A DNA stretch of 64,000 nt from Salticus scenicus (Eukaryota; Arthropoda; Arachnida; Araneae; Salticidae): contig OZ005648.1 of the NCBI GenBank assembly GCA_963930645.1, positions 270,393,830 through 270,457,829 on the forward strand, written 5' to 3'. The notes beneath the pieces were generated by a model that was not told where the DNA came from, did not search any database, and worked only from the letters and a program-made list of their open reading frames with translations. Positions 45,199 through 56,856 of the stretch are shown in pieces. A program made the translations under genes and the position numbers. Position 1 is the stretch's first letter; each line of letters opens with the position of its first letter.

Positions 45199-47382
45199 GT
45201 GATAATGCTCAAAGTGTTTTATAATACGCCAATAGCTGGCGCTGTGTGTTCATTTTTTTTCTATTATGATAGTAAATTGCCACTTAGATTTTGGGCGGAA
45301 GCCATAAATTGTAGTACCCACATTTCTAATAACACGCCGCGAAAAGGTAAACAAAAAATCCCGATCGAAATATGGACAGGTAGAAAAACAAAACTAACTT
45401 ATTTAAAAACTTTTGGTTGTGTAGCTTACTATCACATTCCTAAACAATTCAGAAATAAATTCGATGTTCCCGCTAAGAAAGGTATATTTGTTGGATATTC
45501 TAGAGATAGGCGCGCATACAGAATTTATGATATCGAAAAAAGAAAAATTATTGAAGAAAGATCAGTTAAATTTGATGAAACATCTAAAGGTAGTGAATTC
45601 TTAAAAAGTGAAACCGAAACTTATTTGTGGGATATTAAAGAATTAACCCAGTTTAATGAAAACAAAACTTCTTCCCTACCCGGAAACAATAATAATTTAT
45701 CAGATATTTCGCCTGAACAACAAATACTAGAACAAAATGAAATGCAGAATGAGTCAGAATCTATTTATAGATTGGCACCCCAATTGCGAAGATCAGAAAG
45801 AATAAAAAATAAAATGACAGCTAATTTGTCTTTAAACGACCTTGATGGGGAATCAGTACCGAGAAATTTTGAGGAAATAAAAAATAAAAGAAATTGTAAA
45901 AAATGGGAGATCGCTATGGAAAAAGAAATCGATTCCATGAATAAACACAATGTTTTTGAAATAGTTGAAAGGCCAAAAAATGAAAAAATAATTAAAAGTA
46001 AATGGATTTATTCAATTAAAAAGGTAAATAATGAGGAAATTTATAAAGCTAGATTAGTAGCAGCGGCCTTCAATCAAATAAAAAAAGTTGATTATTCAGA
46101 GTCATATTCACCGGTAGTAAATATTGAATCTTTTAGGTTTTTAATGACAATCGCTTCTAAGCTGAATTTATCTATAAGATTTTTTGATGTAAAAATGGCT
46201 TATTTATATGGTAACATTGAAGAAACTATTTTTATGGAAATACCCCCTGGTTATGAAAATAAATTTGGTAAAAATAATGTGTGTAAATTGAAACGTAGTA
46301 TATATGGCTTGCCTCAAAGCGGGCGAAATTGGCATATTAAACTTAAACATGAATTGAAAATGATTGGCTTCTCTCCACTTGCATCTGATAATTGTGTATT
46401 TACTTATAAAGATGATACGAATTTTCTAGCAATTTGTGTGTACGTTGATGATTTAGCAATTTTTTCAAATAATTCTAAGTTATGCGATGAAAAAATAAAT
46501 AAACTTAAAGAAATTTTTGTTCTAAATGAAACAACTAAAAATTCAAAATTTTTAGGCATGGAAGTAGTACAAAATCAAGACGGTATCAGTTTATCGCAAA
46601 CTAACTACATCGAATCTTTATTAGAAAAATATGGTATGCAAAATTCTAAAAAGTCTAATCTACCAATAGTTAAAGGCGAGGATAGATGTTTTACACCTAC
46701 AGATAATTTAGTTAATCAAACTGAGTATCAAGAAATTATAGGCGAGTTGCTATATTTAGCTAACCGAACTCGACCTGACCTTGCATTTGTTACTAGTTAT
46801 TTATCACAATTTAATAAACGTCCTGAGAAAAGACATTATACATTAGCTAAAAAGGTTCTGAAATACTTAAATGGAACAAAAAATAAAGTATTGTTTTACG
46901 AGAGAAAATTCGGTTTAATAAATTGCAGTGCAGATGCAAGCTGGGGAAATGGAGAGGGAGGCAGATCATTTTCAGGTTGTGTAATTATGTTAGGAAATTC
47001 TCTTATTGTATGGTAAAGTAAAAAGCAAAGATGTGTAGGACTATCGACATGTGAATCAGAGCTGTTAGCCACTGCAGATACTGCAAGAGAATTAACATGG
47101 ACTTTAAATATGTTACAAGAACTTAAATGTGAACAATTTGTTGAAAGACCTGTGACGATTTATTCTGATAGTCAAGCAGCAATAGACTGGCTAAATACTG
47201 CAAAGTCATCAAATAAAACAAGACATGTTAATCTCAAATTTCATTTCGTTAGAGACTTAATTGAAGAAAAGACTGTGAAAGTTATGTATAATTGTACTAA
47301 TGAAATGATTTCAGATTTTTTAACAAAGGCTGTTACAAAGGAAAAATTATCATTTACATTAGAAAAAATATGTTTGATTTAA
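45199..47382 (+). pseudogene. Copia pol fragment: integrase end, RT, RNase H, one stop
   Basis: An open frame of 605 codons (45199-47016); its first ~22 codons come from LTR sequence and are not authentic. Then follow the C-terminal integrase part (LPLRFWAEA; GCVAYYHIP; GIFVGYS), a variable linker, the reverse transcriptase (DVKMAYLYG; KLKRSIYGLPQSGRNW; catalytic YVDD at residues 415-418, nt 46441-46452) and the start of RNase H (SADASWGN). An in-frame TAA at 47014-47016 interrupts RNase H. The same frame stays open afterwards to 47382 (STCESE, SDSQAAIDW, HV-NLKFHFVRD), ending 76 bp before the 3' LTR. The missing 5' half and the stop make it non-functional. Transposon protein, not a cellular gene. 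Confidence 0.92.
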
Positions 47383-47458
47383 AGGTATATATTTGAATAT
47401 TAATTATTGTTTATTATTGTTTTTGATTATATATAAAACGCTTTTCGCAGGGGGAGAA

Positions 47459-47603
47459 TGTTGGTATAATATAAGTAGTGATAATGCTCAAAGTGTTTTA
47501 TAATACGCCAATAGCTGGCGCTGTGTGTTCATTTTTTTTCTCTGTAACTGTACATATGTAAATAAACGTTAGTTTAAGTCTAGCTCCCGTCTCGGTAACT
47601 TCA
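47459..47603 (+). repeat. 3' LTR of the Copia element
   Basis: 145 bp, TG..CA ended, with an AATAAA at about 47560 in the second half. Its first 83 bp equal 45180-45262. Confidence 0.93.
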
Positions 47604-47608
47604 ATTTT

Positions 47609-48400
47609 TTTTGTCCTGCTGCCCCCCCCCCTTTTTTTTTTGTTTTTCCATCTTTAACCATCGCCAATCAAACACTCTGTGGAAGCCTTTTGTTTTTGAA
47701 TATTTCTCCATTCACAACAAAAGTCAACATTAATTTTAAACTTTGTGATGTTCTAGAACCCGTAAAGAAGTAGAATTGTGTTTAATATTTCTCACTCATG
47801 AACCACTTTTTTACCCCCCCCCCCCCAACCTTTTTCCTATTTTCCACCACCAATCAACAATTAAATGTTGATTGCTAGCTAATGTTGTGGCTATTTCAAT
47901 CTACAACGAAAAGATCAATATTCATAATAAACTTCGTTTTATTAAGATCTTGAAATGCACAATATTTCTCACACTTTTTTTTTAAAGACTTAATTACTGA
48001 ACTTGCTAAATCTATATTACAGGAATGAGATTCTTCAGACTTTTGTAGTAATTTCAGACTTTTCTTAAAATTTTTAAAGTAAATTTCAGACTTTTTGCTT
48101 CTAAGTATTCCGGGTTTTGTTTAATTTTCTTTGTTTTGGCATGTTCTTGAACAATTTATTTTCATATATTCCCACATTTGCTTATGTAAAGTGGTATTTC
48201 GTGTATCTGTTTTTTCTTTTATTGGAAAAATTAACTTATCTTTGAGTTTTGCACATATTTTCACACTTTTTGTTCGTTTTCCACTCTCATCCCTGCATAT
48301 GTTTTTCCTTCAATAAGTTTAAAAAACTGTGTCATCAAACAAAAATTATGCTAGTTCTTATGCAGGTTACATAACTCTACTATACTGCACTTTTTATAGT
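47609..48400. repeat. Poly-C repeat family, continuation
   Basis: Resumes after the Copia insertion with C-runs, CGCCAATCAAACACTCTG, TGATGTTCTAGAACC and TTACTGAACTTG blocks. At 48023-48294 it is interrupted by a short hAT-like insert (CAGGAATGAGATTC..CTCTCATCCCTG). The flanking sequence AATCTAT..GTTTTTCCT is continuous in the relative at 36670-36700. Confidence 0.65.
48023..48294. mobile_element. 270-bp hAT-like MITE
   Basis: The ends are CAGGAATGAGA and, inverted, TCTCATCCCTG (10 of 11). It is absent from the homologous repeat at 36670-36700, which supports an insertion. TSD not clear. CAGACTTTT is repeated inside. Confidence 0.55.
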
Positions 48401-49006
48401 TTTAAAAGGATATATTAATAATTTTAAAATTGAGAATCAATTTAACTATCTAAATTTATAAATGTGAAAGTAAAATTTCAAAAAATAAATTAGATAATGA
48501 GTAATTCGCATAACAATTTTCTTTATAGAATAACATGGGGTTAGGCTGCCAGCAGTGGCATCGCCAGAAATTTTTTTAGGAAAGGGACAGACTTGAAATT
48601 GAAAATTTACACTATACTATAATTACACTCAATCAGATTAAAATGTTTGGTTGGTTGATTAAGGTAATTAAACAAATCTGTATGTAAGCTTCTGTTATGA
48701 CAATTTTAATGCGTGTAATTTAAGCTAAGACATTTTACTTACAAAAATTATCCAGCTTGTTTCAAATCAACCTGAAATTGAAAAACGTAGGTAGGTTCAG
48801 TTTGTCTCTAATAGGCTCTGTGATATTGATTTTATTTGGCTAATCATTTGAAATCTATATTTTAGTTTTAAAGCTATAAATGTAATTATTTTTTTATTTT
48901 TTTTTACTTAATTAGAATTTTCCAGGAGGGGGTAAGTGTCCCACCCGTTGTCCCTTTGTGCTGATGCCCATGGAATGTTAAGTGAAGCATTCCCTTAAGG
49001 ATTCAA

Positions 49007-49388
49007 CCTTTCTTCCTTCCTACGTAATCTTATAAGATTTTTGTTGCTTTCTATTATAAGGATATCTCATTCAAAAAAGAAATTATTTTTAAATTCAGTT
49101 TTAGGAATTCCATTCTTTGAACATGTCTCCCTTTAGCTTAGTGAGCAATTAAAAATAATAATAATTGAATATTTTATTTAATTAAATAAACTCAGGGCTG
49201 TAGTTTTCAATCTCGAAAAGAAATATTTATTTAGGTATTTGTATTATTATTATTGTTTTTAATTGCTCACTAAGATAAAAGCCTACATGTCCAAGAGTAA
49301 TATTCGAAAAACATTAGTTTTGAATGAGATAGCTTAATAATACGAAGCAACAAAAATCCCATAGGATTATGTGGGAAGAGAGAAAGAG
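49007..49388. repeat. Inverted repeat, ~150-bp arms
   Basis: The left arm 49007-49163 (TTTTTGTTGCTT, AGGATATCTCATTCAAAA, AACATGTCTCC, TAGTGAGCAATTAAAAA) is mirrored by 49240-49388 (TTTTTAATTGCTCACTAAG, ACATGTCC, TTTTGAATGAGATAGC, GAAGCAACAAAAATC). The loop is ~75 bp. A diverged foldback MITE-type structure, 340 bp upstream of the RNPS1 RRM exon. Confidence 0.75.
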
Positions 49389-49728
49389 TGAATTTGACTG
49401 ATGTGGAGGCTTAGATAAAATGAAAAAAATTTTGCAAGCACAAAATATCAATTTCTTCAAAAAAGGGTGCATCAAATAAGATTAAATAAATTTTAAAACA
49501 ACAAATATATAAATAAAGCATGAAATAATTGAAAATGAAGACTATGCCAAACTTTGTTTACCTAATAGTATACTGTTGGTTTAAAAAAGAGTATTTTAAT
49601 TATTATTATTATTATTATTTTTATTTATGAGTGAAATCAAAAAAACTTTTTGCAAAACACTCATTGCACTTTCGTGTATATTATGCATGTCTGCTGATCT
49701 GTAACTTATTTTTATTTTTAATTTTTAG

Positions 49729-49970
49729 ATCTCCATCCGTTAAAAGGAGACGGAAAAGTCCTTCTCCACGTCTGACAAAAATCCAAGTGAATCGTCTTAC
49801 AAGAAATGTTACTAAAGAACATGTTCAAGAAATTTTTAGTACATATGGTACTGTTCGAAATGTAGATCTTGTTATTGATAGAGATCGTCCGCATTTATCT
49901 CGTGGATTTGCTTATATAGAGTATGAAAATTCTGATGATGCTGAAAAAGCTTTACGATATATGGATGGTG
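49729..49970 (+). CDS. RNPS1: RNPS1 exon D (RRM domain)
   Basis: 242 nt between TTTTTAG and GTAAAT; enters in phase 2, leaves in phase 1. Encodes SPSVKRRRKSPSPRLTK, then the RNA-recognition motif: RNP2-like KIQVNRL, NVTKEHVQEIFSTYG (helix 1), RNP1-like RGFAYIEY, and DDAEKALRYMDGG (helix 2). NVTK, EIFSTYG, PHLS-[RK]-G and AEKAL-x2-MDGG are diagnostic for RNPS1 rather than for other SR-like proteins. In RNPS1 this RRM mainly binds Acinus/Pinin rather than RNA (family knowledge). A chance upstream ATG at 49631 in the same frame lies in the intron and is not the start. Confidence 0.97.
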
Positions 49971-50370
49971 GTAAATGTTTATTTTGCTTTCTATATGTTG
50001 ACTTATGTGCTATAACATCAGTCTTAATTTAAAAATATGGTCTTATTGAATATGTCTATTTTTTCTGCTTTTGATCTTATGAATACGTAACAAATTGATC
50101 AACACTTTTAAATTGGCATAATTACTATTTATTTAATTTTTTTTTTTAAGTTTGATTTTAAGCTTAACTATCTAGAGATTTTGTTACTTGCCACATTGTT
50201 TTATTAATCCGATCACATCAAATGATAAGCTATAGCTGTATGAAGTTGCTATGCTTGCTGAATTGAATAACAAGTTGAACTTGCAAATATGAATTATCCA
50301 TGCAGAGTTTTGAATATTTACCTTTGCTGGTTAATTTTACGATTCTTTAATAACTACCATGCTCACAGCA
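49971..50370. other. RNPS1 intron D/E, first part
   Basis: AT-rich, no element recognised before the foldback at 50371. The intron (49971-59268, 9.3 kb) is the longest confirmed one. Confidence 0.6.
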
Positions 50371-53190
50371 GGGTCATTCCACGTCAGTTCAACCACACCA
50401 TGACACCCATAGTCTCAGATCTTGATGAAACTTGGTGTATTTGTTCCTTTTATGGGTTTAAATAAGGAAAAGAAATTTTTTTGCTTTATCTTAATTGGTT
50501 TAAGTTTTATAGCTTATTAAAGATTTGGTAATTTCATGTTTTTTTTCGATCAAGCGGAAGAATCGCAATTTGTTCTTTTATAAAGAACAATTTTTTTCTC
50601 CCTTATTTATCAACCAATGTTGATGAAATTTTTTATGAGTATGCTTTAATATATAAGGAATACAGAAAAAAATAAATTAAACCAGCAAGTATTTGCACAT
50701 GGCCAGAAAAAAATTGTGAAATATTATTTTGAAATTTTTTTTAATGAAATACAGAGTTCCACTTCAAATGGATTATCATCATGAGGGAAAAGGATAATCA
50801 AATTTTTTTTTATTATTATTGCTCTAAAAGATGTATTCTACAACATGAAAAAATAAAATAAATGGCTTTTTGCATCCTTCATTATTTTTTCTGACTTCAA
50901 ATTTAAAATTTCCAATTCCTGCATTTTCTTGAAATCGCTAAATTAGAAGTTCCAATTTCAGTAAAATTATGCAAAAATTTGAACTAAAATGTTAATATAA
51001 GTACAAATTTTGAATAAACATCATAAAATACAAAAATTTTCAGCAATTGTTTTGAGTTTTAAAAAAACCCACGATCCTTCGTCAGGAAAAAGGAGTACGC
51101 ACGAGTACTGCAACGAAAGCAGCAATGCAGAAAATGTTACTTGTCAACTAATTTCAGTTTAAAAGATCTTAATATATATATATATATATACATAATTTGT
51201 TGATTTTGCAATCATTTATACTTTTTCAAAAACACACTTTGGTGATGAAGACAAATAGTTTTTAATTCACAACTTAATTCTGTCCTCAATTTTAAGAGAG
51301 TTAAATCAGTTTCAAATAGTTTATCAAGAGGTTGCAAGGTTTTTTTCCTAACATGGTATAACAAATGACAATCACTTTGAGTCATTTCTCCTGCACTGCC
51401 CTTCTCATTTTTCTAATATACTATAACATTCAAAAAATAATTAACAACAATTCTTTTCAAAATAGTATAGCCTCAATAATGCATGTTACACATGCAATAG
51501 CTTGTGACTGACTAATTACAAGATGCCAAGTTTTGTCTCTGCTACTGAGTAAGCTCACTTGTTTAACCCTTTTAACGTTCACTACTTAATTTATTTTAAA
51601 AATTACTAAACTAATTTTTAAAATGGCTTTTTGACGCGTAGCTGATCATAAATATTTAAAAAATAATAAAATTAGCATTGTTCCTTTTCGAGAATTTTTG
51701 GTTTGAAACATCTACAAGTTAACCTTATTAAATTCAAATAATATTTAATAAATAAAACACTTTGTAAGTAAACATTATCGACTACAAAAACTCGTAAAAG
51801 TTGTTTCAGGTGAAAATAATAGTCCAGCTCTTCATTAAATGATAAAAACTAGACATGAGTGCATCATGAAACCAGCAGTTCGCACCCGCACACACTAAGA
51901 AACGTCAAGTAACTTATGCATTTAGCTTCCTTTTCCTATGAAGCATTATTTGTTAAATTTTGGAATAGTGCTGTTATCTACAGAGCAGAGAAAAGGAACA
52001 AAAGTTTAAAACCTGATTAAAACAAGGGAGAGATAATAAAAAATCTGCTGCATAAAAATTGTTAAATTATGTGAAATGTTTGGTTTCACTGCGAAACCAA
52101 TGATCATTAAAGGGTTAAGCATGTCAAACAAGATTTGACTTATTCAGACATCTAAACATGTACCTACACAGTAGACAGAACATCACTTAATTGTCTTGTT
52201 GCAACTTGAATGGTTTGATTGTTTACAATAAGATTAAAATTTGAAATAGCAGTGAGTAGTAAAATGATTAAAATTTAGATCTTGTTTTTTAAAAAAAATT
52301 AAATTTTAATGCAAATTTCTATTAATTAGAACATTTAATATTAATTTAGAAACTTTTTTGTTTGTTTGTTTTGAAATTTCAATTTAGATATAATTTTGTT
52401 GATTCAATTTAATAGCATTTATGTATGTATCTTTCTGTACATGTTAAATTAACATTCTTAAAAACTACTGTTATTTTAATCATACATCACCTAATTATGT
52501 AATTCAATTTTTCATTTTATTTCAAAAACCTTTAAACTGAAATTAGTTGATAAATAACATTTTAATTCAAATTTTTGTAATTTTTTACTAAAATTGGAAC
52601 TTCTAATTTGGCGATTTCAAGAAAATGAGGGAATTGGAAATTTTAAATTTGAAGTCAGAAAAAATAATGAAAGATGCAAAAAGCCACTTATTTTATTTTT
52701 TCATGTTGTAGAATACATCGTTTAGAACAAGAATACAAAAAAAATTGTTTGATTATCCTTTTCCCTCATGATGATAATCCATTTGGATTGAAACTCTGTA
52801 TTTCATTAAAAAAAATTTTCAAAATAATATTTCAGGATTTTTTCCTAGCCATGTGCAAATACTTGCTAAGTTAATTTATTTTTTCCTGTATTTCTTATAT
52901 ATTAAAGCATACTCATAAAAAATTTCATCAACATTAGTTGGTAAATAAGGGAGATAAAAATTATTCTTTATGAAAGAACAAATTGCGTTTCCTCTGCCTG
53001 ATCGAAAAAAAAACATGAAATTCACAAATCTTTAACTCGCTGTAAAACCTAAACTATTTAAGATAGAGCAAAAATATTTCTTTTCCTCATTTAAATTCAT
53101 GAAAGGAACAAAAACACCAAGTTTCGTCAAAATCTGAGACTATGGGTGTCAAATCATCTTTTTTTTGGTTGATTTGACATGGAATGACCC
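50371..53190. mobile_element. 2.8-kb foldback element, ~630-bp TIRs, TSD AGCA
   Basis: The left arm 50371-50994 starts GGGTCATTCCACGTCA. The right arm 52556-53190 ends TGACATGGAATGACCC. Both are similar over their full ~630 bp (shared blocks: CACCCATAGTCTCAGAT, GATTATCATCATGAGGGAAA, AAATTTCCAATTCC, CTTGAAATCGC), with drift and small indels. AGCA abuts both ends (50367-50370, 53191-53194). A 4-bp duplication and GGGTCATTCCA ends occur in several non-hAT DNA transposon groups; I do not assign one. The ~1.56-kb centre holds a nested TTAA element and no coding frame. Confidence 0.88.
51567..52114. mobile_element. piggyBac-like MITE, TTAA TSD
   Basis: TTAA-CCCTTTTAACGTTCA at the left (TTAA 51563-51566) and, inverted, TGATCATTAAAGGG-TTAA at the right (TTAA 52115-52118). 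CCCTTT-type ends with TTAA are the piggyBac pattern. 548 bp, no coding; nested in the centre of the foldback 50371-53190. Confidence 0.65.
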
Positions 53191-53194
53191 AGCA

Positions 53195-54857
53195 GCCAGT
53201 AGAGTATTTAAATATGATGCCATTGAGTTAAGCAAATAACAGTGTTAAAGAAAATGTGATTCTCTTTGTTTTTCTTATTCATAAGAATTTAAGAAATGTA
53301 AAAATTAACTTGAGTATCCCTTCCCCTTCATTTAAAAAAGACAGAGAAATTAACTAATACAAATAATCTTTTCTGTCGTAATGGTTTTAAGTTATTTTTC
53401 AGAATTGTGGAATTTACATTCTCCTGTGATTTCTATATGCTTATTATACAAATAATATATTTATATAATTCTATTTAACAATACCTGCAAACTTTTATAA
53501 ACATCATTTATTTATCAAAATTGTTTTAATGTATCAACTGTTATATTGTGTTTATTTAAAATAAATGGCAGTAGTTCATCCATTTCAGGTTATCTAGGTA
53601 GTTAAGTAATTTTAGAAATATAAGTTGGTCCATCTCATATTTTTATCTTAATTCACTTTAGGATTGTTTATTTAATAAGAAAAGGGATCATAAATGCATT
53701 ATCTAGAAGGGAGCATTACAGAGTAGAAAGGGGAAATCAGAGACTGATTTGAATACCATTGCAACAAATAATAGTGCAGAAAAGCATTGTATGCTCTCTA
53801 GATGTCTTTAAAAGAAAATATAATATACAATAATTTTTTCCTTTTTATATTTTGTAAAAACAGAGAAAAAAAATCTTTAATAAAATGTTTCTACTTAATT
53901 CAGCTTTATGCAGTTACAATAAACTTTTCTTTAAGGGTATTTTCAAATTTTTAATATTTAACAGCTGAAACACATTCTCTTCAATTGCTACTCATTTGTG
54001 TTAGGAAATTATTCTTTATAATAATATAGCATTTCATATTGAAATTTTCACTTTACCCTGGGAGAAAAGGTTGAGAAAATGTAATAAAATCTGTTTTTAT
54101 TTAAAAGTCATGTACATATTATTATACCACATAGCAGCATCGAAATAACTCTTCATATCATAGTTAAAAACTTATTGTAGTATAAAATAAAAATTTATTT
54201 ACAATAAAAAATATATAAAAGCCCAATTTAAAAACATTATAAACAAGTTAGTCATTTCAGCTCTAAATCAACCTTCATCCATAAAACGTCACAAACCTTT
54301 TTCAAATCAAAACTATCTCGGAGAGACCAAATGCTGGTGGGTACAGGCTGTATGTGACTCCAGAACAAAATGTTTATTTTATTATTCATGTTAGATCTTG
54401 CTTTTTCGGTATGCTATCATGTATTTATAGCTGTTAGATAATCCCCACCCCTTTTTCTTTCTCTTCTGCAATGCTGACATATTTATCATATCATTACATC
54501 AGAGTTCCTCGGAACTCTGTTAACTGCTCCTACCAATATGATTAATCATGCTAGTCATTATTCAAGATCTAACATCTTCAGGTAAAAGTAAGTGATGGTT
54601 TTGACCATTGTAGGTACTCTTCAAACAACTTGATAATGGTAACATCACAAGCACAACAGTTACACTCTAGTAATAAAAACATCAAAAGAGAATTAGATAT
54701 TCCAGAGGTACTATTTTAGCTTCATTCAAAGGAGAGAGTTGTAGCTTTCTAAAGCCACCTTCTAGGATGATGGCCAAGCCATACATGTTTGAACGAGAGG
54801 CTAAGGGCTTAACATTTTTAAAATCAGGAATGTAATTGGTGTCTAAAGAGTGATTAG
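53195..54857. other. RNPS1 intron D/E, middle part
   Basis: AT-rich intronic DNA. I see no element boundaries, exons or RNA genes; a few short palindromes (such as AGAGTTCCTCGGAACTCT near 54502) are present. Confidence 0.5.
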
Positions 54858-55615
54858 CCCCTTCCTTTTCACTCCCGTGAAATTGACGGGGTGAAGTTTA
54901 GCTCTCTGTTTCTCATGCCCGTGATATTTCCGGGCTGGAGTGTTCAAAAGTAACACACTAAAAAGGTTTAAAAATAAACCATTTTTGATGCCCAGAAATT
55001 TTTTTATTTCTTATTTTGCACTCTAGATGAAAGTAGCAGACTATTTAAAATGTAATTGGAGATAGTTGGTTTATTTTAAACTGTCAGCACTATCCAATTT
55101 GAAATATTTGTAAAACTTATTTTGTAATCTTAGCTCAGTTAGGCTTTTGAATGTACATGTTTTTGTGCTCTGTGGTAAAATATATTTTTTAATATTGTTG
55201 TATACATTATGGAGTAAGAATCACAAATAGACTTTGATTCTAATTTTAGTATCTGAGAGTGATTTGAAAATAAGTGATACATTTGAAAGTCCGGATAGCG
55301 AATTTGAGAATAGTGTATTATATGTATAGTGTTGTATTATATGTAAAATTCTTTTTTTTAATGTTTAAAACACATATCTTTTATTTATTTTTATTTTTCC
55401 CACTTACTGGAAAACGAATATATAGTCATAATAACCCTGATTGTTTTTTTTTTCTGCAAAATTAAATTTTCTTGATTTTGAGCTAAAAAAAATTCCAAAA
55501 CTTAAAAATGAATACAGATATTGTTCATACATTTTATTTTGGACAATTTTCATGAATAAAAAAAATAGGCACATTTTTTTACTGTTTTCTTGAAAAGAAT
55601 AAAATCATTAAGGGG
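54858..55615. mobile_element. piggyBac-like MITE with CCCGTGA hairpin end
   Basis: Starts CCCCTTCCTTTTCACTCCCG after TTAG and ends ATCATTAAGGGG before TTAA (55616-55619). CCCC ends with a TTAA-type target fit piggyBac-like elements. The left part has two related words, CTCCCGTGAAATTGACGGGG and GCCCGTGATATTTCCGGGC. Short TIR; moderately certain. Confidence 0.5.
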
Positions 55616-55619
55616 TTAA

Positions 55620-56505
55620 CAAGTTTATATTTAAAATCACCAGATTTATAGGGGCATTTATGTTCTTTAATTCTGATATCACTGGCTCTGCTTGTTTCGC
55701 CTATATATGTAGAATTTCAATTTTTACAGTGGATACAATAGATAATAACAATATGTTTAAGAGGAGGAATAACAGCTTTAAACCTAGAAAGTAAATTAGT
55801 GATACACAGTCGGGGTTTTAATAGAGATATATATTATTATTAACTGCTTTTAGTAATTTAACTGGGCTCTTTGAAATACCATTATCAGGGTGCGATATTG
55901 GCGAGTGGAAATTTTACTGTGGCGAGTAAAATTTCAGTCTAAATGTAGATAGAATTCTTACAGTATATACCAAAAATAAAAAAATTAAAAATTAACGATT
56001 TAAAAACTTAAAATGATGCTAATCTTAAGTAAGGGGCCCAGACATCCTCTTTTTAAGAGGGCAGTCTTCTTTTTCAACACTCTGCCCTCTTAAACGAAAA
56101 AAACATTACAAGACTAAAAAAAGTCTTCTTTTTTATGTTTTTCAACCTCTGTCCTCTTTTTCAAATGAAAAGGATTTAGTCCTTGATTTCAAAAATTTTG
56201 CAAAACTGGGAAGCTCAATTGGCTGTTGGCTGTATCGAATGGTGAACACTAACTTTTTTTGTGATAGACTCGCAAAAGAACAACTTTTTAATAAATTTGC
56301 CAAAGCATATTATGGTTTATGTCTATTTAGAATCTTCGAATCACAAAGAAATAAAAATATTCCCTATATTTTTATGTTTCTTTGATCCAAAACACGGAAT
56401 CACTATTAAAATTGTCATGAAATCAATAAAATGGTGGTGCTCCGATTGATACACGGTGGGTTGACATGTTCTCACTTTTGCATGAATAATATTCCTGATA
56501 AAAAT
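55620..56505. repeat. CTCTTTTT-rich dispersed repeat and intron
   Basis: At 56040-56175 the words GCCCTCTTAAA, AAAGTCTTCTTTTTT and CTGTCCTCTTTTTC alternate in direct and inverted order. GGCGAGTGGAAATTTTACTGTGGCGAGTAAAATTT (an imperfect direct duplicate) is at 55903-55937. Class unknown. Confidence 0.35.
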
Positions 56506-56723
56506 AGGTCTATCAGTGACCGAGAGGTTCTGTCCTCAAAGCTGGTAGACATGAGGCGCTGGGTTCAATACCCAGTTGCAGTTGTTGGCTTAGCCGTTAG
56601 GAGTTTTCTGTAGTTTTCTCAGATACTAGCATAAATATGAGCTAGGACCTCTTAGAAAGACCCTGCGGAGGACTCTCCTACTCAGGCCTACAGCCCTACT
56701 GCAGACCACCACCTCACAAAAGT
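56506..56723 (+). mobile_element. tRNA-derived SINE, copy 2
   Basis: Same family as 19275-19508. The A-box-like GTGACCGAGAGGTTCTG is followed by a good B box GGTTCAATACC (56562-56572), about 40 bp apart, i.e. an RNA polymerase III type 2 promoter. The body includes AGTTTTCTCAGATACTAGC, GAGCTAGGACCTCTTAGAAA and CTACTCAGGCCTACAG. The pairwise comparison of the two copies defines the family within the window. Confidence 0.85.
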
Positions 56724-56856
56724 ACGCAAAAGTTAGTTGAATTCATTTTATGTCCTCCTGGCAAAAACGCTTCCACAAAGCGACTGTTTTTTTTCAATGA
56801 ACAAAATGTAGACATGTGAAAAAAAATCTCCTTTATATACCCACGTTAAAAATGTA

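Larger units (their letters stand above)
45180..47603 (+). mobile_element. Copia retrotransposon, 5' part deleted
   Basis: The 3' LTR is 47459-47603 (145 bp, TGTTGGTATAAT..GGTAACTTCA), preceded by a purine tract AGGGGGAGAA. At the 5' end only the first ~83 bp of the LTR remain (45180-45262), identical to the 3' LTR. They join directly to coding sequence of the late integrase, so the remainder of the LTR, primer-binding site, gag, protease and most of integrase are missing. ATTTT flanks both ends (45175-45179, 47604-47608), a 5-bp target duplication. Identical LTR parts suggest a young insertion. Confidence 0.93.

Noticed and set aside
45199..45264. First ~22 residues of the 605-codon frame as authentic integrase
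   Set aside because: They are encoded by the LTR piece, as the identical DNA occurs in the 3' LTR; only sequence after about 45262 is pol.
49631..50032. 133-codon frame with its own ATG covering the RRM exon
   Set aside because: The ATG and the first 33 codons lie in the intron before the acceptor at 49728, and the last codons read past the donor at 49970. Exon boundaries agree in phase with the other RNPS1 exons.
52674..52874. 66-codon frame MQKATYFIFS..
   Set aside because: Lies within the right arm of the foldback; the matching left arm does not keep the frame.
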